A stretch of 64,000 nt of DNA from Cellulomonas sp. ACRRI (GTDB lineage: Bacteria > Actinomycetota > Actinomycetes > Actinomycetales > Cellulomonadaceae). Of this stretch, positions 58,809 through 64,000 are shown piece after piece. Where the stretch lies: the NCBI RefSeq assembly GCF_022346185.1, contig NZ_JAKRMS010000006.1, positions 1 through 64,000 of the forward strand. Reading direction: 5' to 3'. Below the pieces are notes generated by a model. That model worked only from the letters and a program-made list of their open reading frames with translations. It did not search any database and was not told the origin of the DNA. The first letter of the stretch is position 1. Each line of letters begins with the position of its first letter. A program made the translations under genes and the position numbers.

Positions 58809-59620
58809 GCGTCAAGGCCGGTCCGCTGGCGGTCGCCGCCAAGACCCTGCTGACCCTGATGTACGGGGTGCCGATCCTGTGGATCCTGCTCACCTCGGTG
58901 AAGTCGTCGGACGACGTCTTCGACCCGGGCCGCACCTTCCTGTTCCGGCCGGTGACCACCGCGTACGTGGAGGCGCTGAGCGGCGACCTGGCCCGGGCCC
59001 TGCTGCAGTCCGCGATCATCGCGACGAGCACCACCGCGCTGGTCCTGGTGATCGCGATCCCCGCCGCGTACGGCCTGGCCCGCACCCGCGGGTGGCTGCC
59101 GACCCTGGCGCTCGGCCTGCTGATCGTGCTGCAGATGATGCCGCAGACGGCCACCGTGATCCCGCTGTTCCAGACCTTCTCCGGCTGGCGGCTGCTCGAC
59201 ACCACGGCGGCGGTGGTGCTCGCCGACGCCGCGCTGCTGACCCCGTTCGCCACCCTGCTGCTGCGCCCGTTCTTCCGGGCGGTGCCGCCGCAGATCGAGG
59301 AGGCGTCGTCCATCGACGGCGCGGGGATGCTCCGCACCTTCTGGTCGGTCGTGCTGCCGGTCGCCCGCAACGGCGTCGCCACCGTCGGCACCCTGACCTT
59401 CCTGCTGGCGTGGGGCGAGTTCCTCTACGCCGTGAACTTCTACCTCACGCCCGGGCAGTACCCGCTGTCCGCGCTGCTCGCGCAGCAGGTGAGCGCCTTC
59501 GGCATCAACTGGCCCGGCCTCATGGCCCTCGCCGTGCTCACCTCGATCCCGATCCTCGTCGTGTTCAGCTCCACCTACCGGCTGCTGCGCGACGGCCTGA
59601 CCGTCGGAGCGGTGAAGTGA
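58805..59620 (+). CDS. sugar ABC transporter permease (MalG/UgpE type)
   Basis: This 271-residue partner permease has six helices. It starts with PLAVAAKTLLTLMYGVPILW, and the EAA loop is EEASSIDGAGMLRTFWSVVL, followed by TFLLAWGEFLYAVNFYLTP, a hallmark of the MalG branch. It forms the translocation pore with the preceding protein and needs an external ATPase such as MsiK, since none is encoded here. Its GTGA end provides an alternative start for the downstream GH127 gene. Confidence 0.93.
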   Translation: MSVKAGPLAVAAKTLLTLMYGVPILWILLTSVKSSDDVFDPGRTFLFRPVTTAYVEALSGDLARALLQSAIIATSTTALVLVIAIPAAYGLARTRGWLPTLALGLLIVLQMMPQTATVIPLFQTFSGWRLLDTTAAVVLADAALLTPFATLLLRPFFRAVPPQIEEASSIDGAGMLRTFWSVVLPVARNGVATVGTLTFLLAWGEFLYAVNFYLTPGQYPLSALLAQQVSAFGINWPGLMALAVLTSIPILVVFSSTYRLLRDGLTVGAVK

Positions 59621-59646
59621 CCGCCCGGACCGCCTCGGAGGCCCCG

Positions 59647-61527
59647 ATGACCGACCCCCGCGCCGCCCAGCACGGCCGCCCGCACGCCCCCTCGTCCGCG
59701 CGCTGGCAGCCGCTCGGCATCGACGAGGTCCGCCTCGACGGCGGCTTCTGGGGCGAGCTCCAGCACCGGAACGCGACCGCGATGATCGCGCACGCCGAGC
59801 ACTGGGTGGAGCAGATGGGCTGGGCCGGGAACTTCGACCTCGCCGCCGCGGGCACGCTCCCCGAGGGCCGCCGGGGCCGCGAGTTCTCCGACTCCGAGAT
59901 CTACAAGCTGCTCGAGGCGATGGCGTGGGAGGTCGGCCGCACCGGCGACGCCGACCTCGACCGGCGGCTGCGCGCGCTCGCGTCCCGGGTCGCCGCCGCC
60001 CAGGAGCCCGACGGGTACATCTCCACGATGTTCGGCCGGCCCGGGCAGGGCGCGCGCTGGTCCGACCCGGAGTGGGGGCACGAGCTGTACTGCATCGGGC
60101 ACCTGATCCAGGCGGGCGTCGCCCGGGCCCGCACGCACGGCGACGACGAGCTGGTGCAGGTCGCGGTCCGGGCGGCCGACCACGTGTGCGCCGAGTTCGG
60201 CCCGGACGGGCGGCAGGGCGTCGACGGGCACCCGGAGATCGAGTCGGCGCTGGTCGAGCTGTCCCGGCTGACCGGCGAGCGGCGGTACCTGGACCAGGCG
60301 CGGCTGTTCGTGGAGCGGCGCGGGCACGGGGTGCTCGCCGACATCGAGCTCGGCCGGTCCTACTTCCAGGACGACGAGCCGGTCCGGTCGGCGACCACGC
60401 TCCGCGGCCACGCGGTGCGGGCGCTCTACCTCGCGGCCGGCGCCGCCGACGTCGCGGTCGAGGACGGCGACGCCGCGCTGCTCGACGCCGTCACCGGTCA
60501 GGTCCGGTCGGCGCTGGCCCGGCGGACGTACCTGACCGGCGGCATGGGCGCGCACCACGAGGGGGAGTCCTTCGGCCTCGACTTCGAGCTCCCGCCGGAC
60601 CGCGCCTACGCCGAGACCTGCGCGGGCATCGCGTCGGTGCTCGCGAACCACCGGCTGCTGCTGCAGTCCGGCGACGCGCGGCACGCCGACGCCGTGGAGC
60701 GGACGCTGTACAACGTGCTGGCGGCGTCGCCGTCGGCCGAGGGCACCGCGTTCTTCTACACGAACCCGCTCCAGCAGCGGGTGCCGGGCGAGGTCCCCGA
60801 CCCGGAGGTGGCGAGCCCGCGTGCCGCGTCCAGCCTGCGGGCGCCGTGGTTCCACGTGTCGTGCTGCCCGACGAATGTGACGCGCACCGTCGCCTCGCTC
60901 GCCGCCTACGTCGCCAGCACCGACGACGCGGGGGTGCAGCTGCACCAGTACGCGCCCGGGACCGTCGCGACGACCGTCGGCGGCGAGCCCGTCCGGCTCC
61001 GGGTCGAGACCGGCTACCCGCACGACGGCCGCGTGGTCGTGGCCGTCGAGGAGGCACCGGCCGCGTGGACGCTGACGCTCCGCATCCCGGCGTGGGCGGC
61101 CGGCGCCACCGTGGACGGCCGCCCGGTCGAGCCGGGGTACGTGGCCGTGGACGGACCCGCCGCCGGCGGCCGGGTCGAGCTGGACCTGCCCGTCGCGCCG
61201 CGGTTCACCGTCGCCGACCCGCGGGTCGACGCCGTCCGGGGCCAGGTCGCCGTCGAGGCGGGGCCGCTGGTCTACGCGCTCGAGTCCGTCGACCTCGGGA
61301 CGGACGTCGGGCTGGCCAGGGTCGACACCGGGATCGCGCCCGAGGTCCGCGACGGCGCGGTGACCGTGCACGCGCGCACGGTCGACGTCCCCGAGGGCGA
61401 CTGGCCCTACGCCGACCGTCCCGCGGAGGCCGGCGCCGGCGAGCCGCGGCCGGTGCCGCTGGTGCCGTACCACGCGTGGGGGAACCGCGGCCCGTCGACC
61501 ATGCGCGTCTGGATGCCGGTCGGCTGA
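59647..61527 (+). CDS. GH127-family beta-L-arabinofuranosidase
   Basis: This 626-residue cytoplasmic enzyme has an (alpha/alpha)6-type barrel and beta-sandwich. The GH127 metal and catalytic residues align with those of bifidobacterial HypBA1 (E322, E338, C340, C417, C418): here E307 (in GESFG), E323 and C325 (in YAETCAGI) and C406-C407 (in SCCPTN). The cysteines bind zinc and one acts as nucleophile. It would remove terminal beta-L-arabinofuranose from an imported oligosaccharide. I chose the ATG at 59647, which follows CGGAGG; a GTG at 59617 overlaps the permease stop and is an alternative. It has no signal peptide, consistent with action after ABC uptake. Confidence 0.9.
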   Translation: MTDPRAAQHGRPHAPSSARWQPLGIDEVRLDGGFWGELQHRNATAMIAHAEHWVEQMGWAGNFDLAAAGTLPEGRRGREFSDSEIYKLLEAMAWEVGRTGDADLDRRLRALASRVAAAQEPDGYISTMFGRPGQGARWSDPEWGHELYCIGHLIQAGVARARTHGDDELVQVAVRAADHVCAEFGPDGRQGVDGHPEIESALVELSRLTGERRYLDQARLFVERRGHGVLADIELGRSYFQDDEPVRSATTLRGHAVRALYLAAGAADVAVEDGDAALLDAVTGQVRSALARRTYLTGGMGAHHEGESFGLDFELPPDRAYAETCAGIASVLANHRLLLQSGDARHADAVERTLYNVLAASPSAEGTAFFYTNPLQQRVPGEVPDPEVASPRAASSLRAPWFHVSCCPTNVTRTVASLAAYVASTDDAGVQLHQYAPGTVATTVGGEPVRLRVETGYPHDGRVVVAVEEAPAAWTLTLRIPAWAAGATVDGRPVEPGYVAVDGPAAGGRVELDLPVAPRFTVADPRVDAVRGQVAVEAGPLVYALESVDLGTDVGLARVDTGIAPEVRDGAVTVHARTVDVPEGDWPYADRPAEAGAGEPRPVPLVPYHAWGNRGPSTMRVWMPVG

Positions 61528-61570
61528 CGAGGCCGGGCCCGGGCCGCCGCGGCCCGGGCCCCGACCTCGC

Positions 61571-61636
61571 GCGGCCTACGGTCTCCGGCGCGCCCCACGC
61601 CGATCGGCGGTGGCGGCGCCGGAAACCGTAGGCCGC
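61571..61636. repeat. 66-bp complex palindrome after the GH127 gene
   Basis: 21-base arms GCGGCCTACGGTCTCCGGCGC (61571-61591, split here for reading as GCGGCCTACGGT and TCCGGCGC) and 61616-61636 pair with two mismatches and enclose an inner palindrome around GCCGATCGGC. It may terminate the ABC/GH127 operon or belong to the same class of nested repeats as the 68- and 69-bp elements. Confidence 0.7.
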
Positions 61637-61731
61637 GCCGCCGCGCCGCCGCGCGCGCCGCCGCCCGCCGCGGGCGGGCTCATCCCGCGCGGGTGGGGCC
61701 GGGCGCGGGGGTGGTCGGTACCGTCGGCCGC

Positions 61732-63000
61732 GTGTCCGCCACCGGGTCGACCGACGTCGCGGCCGTCCCCACACGGGACCTGGCCCGGCTGACGCTGCTC
61801 GGCGCCCTGGTCGGGCTGCCGGCGGGGGTGGTGGCGTTCGCGTTCGTCGGCGCGGTGCACGTGCTCCAGGACCTGCTGTGGACCGAGCTGCCCGAGGCGC
61901 TCGGCACCGACGAGCCGCCCTGGTACCTGGTGCTCGGGCTGCCCGTGGTCGCGGCGCTGCTGGTCGCCGCCGCGCGCCGGCTGCCGGGCGACGGCGGCCA
62001 CGACCCCGTCGAGGGCCTGAGCCTGGCGGCGCTGCCGCCGGTCGCCGCCGGGAGCGTCGCGCTGGCCGCGCTGGCGGGGCTCGGGTTCGGGGTGGTGCTG
62101 GGGCCGGAAGCGCCGCTGATGACGCTCGGCGGGATCGTCGGCGTGTGGATGACGTCGTGGACCGGCGTCACCGGCCGAGCGCGCGGGCTGCTCGGGGTCT
62201 CCGGGGCGTCGGGGGCGATCTCGACGCTGTTCGGCGGGCCGCTGGTCGCCGGGATCATGCTGCTCGAGGCGGGGGCCGGGGCCCTGGCCGCGGCGGCGCT
62301 GCTGCCCCCGCTGGCCGCCGCCGCCGTGGCGTACGTGCTCGTCACCGGGTTCGGCGACTGGGCGGGCGTGCCCGTGACCGGGCTGACCGTGCCCGACCTG
62401 CCGGACTACGACCGCGTCCGGCCGGGGTCCCTGCTCCTGGCCCTGGTGGTCGGGGTGGCCGCGGCGGCCGTGATCAGCGGCGTCCGGCGGCTCGCGCGGG
62501 CGCTCCGGTCGGCGGCGCCGCGCACGGGCCGGCTCCCGCTGCTGCTCGCGTCGGGGCTGGGCGTCGGGGCGCTGGCGCTGGCGGCCGGGGCGCTCGGCGC
62601 CGACCCGCGGGACGTGCTGTTCTCCGGCCAGTCGTCGATCCCGGCGCTCGTGGCCGAGGAGTCGGTCGGCGTCGTGCTGGTGCTCGTGGTGGCCAAGGGG
62701 CTCGCCTACGCGATCAGCATGGGCGGCGGGTTCCGCGGCGGGCCGATCTTCCCGGCGATCTTCCTCGGCGTCGGGCTCGCGTCGGTCGCGGTCGCCGCGC
62801 TGGACGTGTCGCCGACGCTCGCGGTGGCCGTCGGGACGGCCGCGGGGATGGCGGCGACCAGCCGGCTCCTGCTGTCGGCGGTGATGTTCGCGGCGCTGCT
62901 GGTCGGGCGCGCGGGGCTGGACACCGCGCCGGCGGCGGTCGTCGCGGCGGCGGCGGCCCTGCTGACGGTCCGGCTCCTGGACCCGCCCCGCCCGGACTGA
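61732..63000 (+). CDS. CLC-family chloride channel or H+/Cl- exchanger
   Basis: This membrane protein of about 422 residues has the CLC selectivity-filter regions GPEAPLMTLGG (cf. GREGP), GASGAISTLFGGPLVAGIMLLE and GGGFRGGPIFPAIFLG (cf. GxFxP). The first motif carries a Glu at the place of the gating glutamate, consistent with exchanger or gated-channel activity. It has no CBS domains. The GTG at 61732 was chosen because TACCGT lies about 10 bases upstream, fitting the leaderless style of this genome; a GTG at 61693 is an alternative. It is convergent with the MMPL gene. Confidence 0.88.
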   Translation: MSATGSTDVAAVPTRDLARLTLLGALVGLPAGVVAFAFVGAVHVLQDLLWTELPEALGTDEPPWYLVLGLPVVAALLVAAARRLPGDGGHDPVEGLSLAALPPVAAGSVALAALAGLGFGVVLGPEAPLMTLGGIVGVWMTSWTGVTGRARGLLGVSGASGAISTLFGGPLVAGIMLLEAGAGALAAAALLPPLAAAAVAYVLVTGFGDWAGVPVTGLTVPDLPDYDRVRPGSLLLALVVGVAAAAVISGVRRLARALRSAAPRTGRLPLLLASGLGVGALALAAGALGADPRDVLFSGQSSIPALVAEESVGVVLVLVVAKGLAYAISMGGGFRGGPIFPAIFLGVGLASVAVAALDVSPTLAVAVGTAAGMAATSRLLLSAVMFAALLVGRAGLDTAPAAVVAAAAALLTVRLLDPPRPD

Positions 63001-63021
63001 CCGGCGCCGCGGACGGCGGGA

Positions 63022-63046
63022 CCCCGCCCGGGGGTGCCGGGCGGGG
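63022..63046. terminator. bidirectional hairpin between convergent CLC and MMPL genes
   Basis: CCCCGCCC (63022-63029) pairs with GGGCGGGG (63039-63046) around 9 bases, midway between the two convergent stop codons. Confidence 0.7.
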
Positions 63047-63092
63047 CCTGGTCGCGCGGCCGGGTCGGCCGCGGGGTGTCGCGGAGGGTGGG

Positions 63093-64000
63093 TCAGGCGC
63101 GGTGCGCCGGCTCGCCCTCGGTCGGGGTGCCCTGGTCGGGCTCTGCCGTCGTCCGGTGCAGCGGGTGCGGGTGGCTGCGCTCGAGCGAGGCGCCCTCCAC
63201 GTCGACGTCCGGCAGGATCCGGTCGAGCCACCTCGGGATCCACCAGGCCCACCTCCCGGCCAGGTGCATGACGGCCGGGATCAGCAGCATGCGGACCACG
63301 AACGCGTCCAGCAGCACGCCGAACGCCAGGCCGAAGCCGAGCGGCCGGATGATCGCCGACTCGGCGAAGATGAACCCGGCGAACACCGAGGCCATGATGA
63401 TCGCGGCCGCGGTGACCACGACCCGGCCCGCGTGCAGGCCGCGCCGGACCGCCACCCGCGGGTCGACCCCGTGGGCGTACGCCTCGCGCATCCCGGACAC
63501 CAGGAACAGCTGGTAGTCCATCGCCAGCCCGAACAGCACGCCGGTCACGATGATCGGCAGGAAGCTCAGCACCGGGCCGGGGTCGTGCACCCCGAAGATC
63601 CCGCCGAGCCAGCCCCACTGGTAGATCGCCACGACGCCGCCGAACCCGGCGAACAGCGACATGACGAACCCGAGCGTCGCGGTGACCGGCACGAAGATCG
63701 ACCGGAACACGATGATCAGGATGATGAGCGACAGGCCGACGACGATCGCCAGGTAGCCCGGCAGCACGTCGGACAGCTTCTCGGAGACGTCGATGTTCGC
63801 GCTCGCGGTGCCGGCCACGCCCAGCTCCACGTCGCCCTCGATCGGGGACGAGTCGCGCAGCGCGTGCACCAGGGCCTCGGTCGACTCGCTGTTCGGCCCC
63901 TCGGTCGGGACGACCTGGAACGCGAGCATCGTGCGGGCCTCGTTGGCGCCGATCGGGGCGACCGCCACGACGTCGTCGTGCGCCGCGAGCTCCCGGCCGA
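63093..64000 (-). CDS. MMPL/RND-family membrane transporter, C-terminal part (runs off the window)
   Basis: The last 302 codons of an MMPL protein lie here; the N-terminal part is beyond the right edge. Visible are a periplasmic stretch ending in GTASANIDVSEKLSDVLPGY and about six helices. Family phrases include LSLIILIIVFRSIFVPVTATLG, TGVLFGLAMDYQLFLVSGMREAY (the D-Y pair used in proton relay), HAGRVVVTAAAIIMASVFAGF and GLAFGVLLDAFVVRMLLIPA. Such proteins move lipids or hydrophobic compounds across the envelope; in mycolate-making relatives they export cell-wall lipids. A polar tail of about 45 residues ends with PTEGEPAHRA. Its partner genes are outside the window. Confidence 0.9.
   Translation of the reverse strand, partial: GRELAAHDDVVAVAPIGANEARTMLAFQVVPTEGPNSESTEALVHALRDSSPIEGDVELGVAGTASANIDVSEKLSDVLPGYLAIVVGLSLIILIIVFRSIFVPVTATLGFVMSLFAGFGGVVAIYQWGWLGGIFGVHDPGPVLSFLPIIVTGVLFGLAMDYQLFLVSGMREAYAHGVDPRVAVRRGLHAGRVVVTAAAIIMASVFAGFIFAESAIIRPLGFGLAFGVLLDAFVVRMLLIPAVMHLAGRWAWWIPRWLDRILPDVDVEGASLERSHPHPLHRTTAEPDQGTPTEGEPAHRA

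Overview
The window is bacterial chromosome from a high-G+C actinobacterium. Nearly every codon ends in G or C, GTG starts and 4-base start/stop overlaps are common, several genes look leaderless, and two surface proteins carry the LAxTG-type sorting signal typical of actinobacterial class E sortases. The gene content (GH127 beta-L-arabinofuranosidase with a LacI-controlled sugar ABC transporter, a PTS locus, many secreted proteins) fits a Cellulomonas-like member of the Micrococcales. That placement is inference; no rRNA or marker gene is present to prove it.

Layout. 1-10.4 kb: a truncated membrane ORF next to a perfect 79-bp inverted repeat; a minus-strand regulator/aminotransferase/AhpD-like set; a divergent plus-strand operon for polar amino-acid uptake and catabolism (permease, ATPase, sarcosine-oxidase-like flavoenzyme, binding lipoprotein, gamma-glutamyl hydrolase, aldo/keto reductase); then a scar where the 3' end of a tRNA gene is fused to a broken IbrA-like gene, about 1.9 kb from an intact tRNA-Arg(ACG) that shares a 29-bp direct repeat with it. 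10.5-22 kb: an Ig-repeat LAVTG surface protein, an ABC-F ATPase, a SEDS (FtsW/RodA) protein, a GT2 glycosyltransferase, a ThrE-type exporter, an amidohydrolase, and an orphan complex-I-like antiporter subunit.

22-36 kb is the most unusual region. A large ATPase-LuxR regulator is divergent from two tandemly duplicated ~1000-residue beta-helix secreted proteins. These are followed by three proteins with SipW-type (alternate) signal peptides, a SipW-like signal peptidase with a long charged C-terminal tail, and a LAVTG protein that carries a cytoplasmic CxxC...CxxC tail after its membrane helix. Together they look like a dedicated surface-structure or matrix export locus.

36-51 kb holds mostly single genes: MFS pump, acyltransferase, HAD phosphatase, TetR plus SGNH hydrolase, WbsX-like protein, GNAT, chemoreceptor, DsbA-like lipoprotein plus AI-2E-type permease, and small proteins. 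51-63 kb holds two carbohydrate loci: a GntR/HutC-controlled UlaABC-type PTS with a SIS-domain protein, and a LacI-controlled ABC transporter plus GH127 operon. A CLC channel and the 3' part of an MMPL transporter end the window.

Scattered between genes are two families of nested palindromes (68 bp, four copies; 69 bp, two copies) in which paired segments co-vary, and a recurrent TAGCGT hexamer that looks like a -10 element. No CRISPR array, integrase, complete insertion sequence or rRNA was seen.
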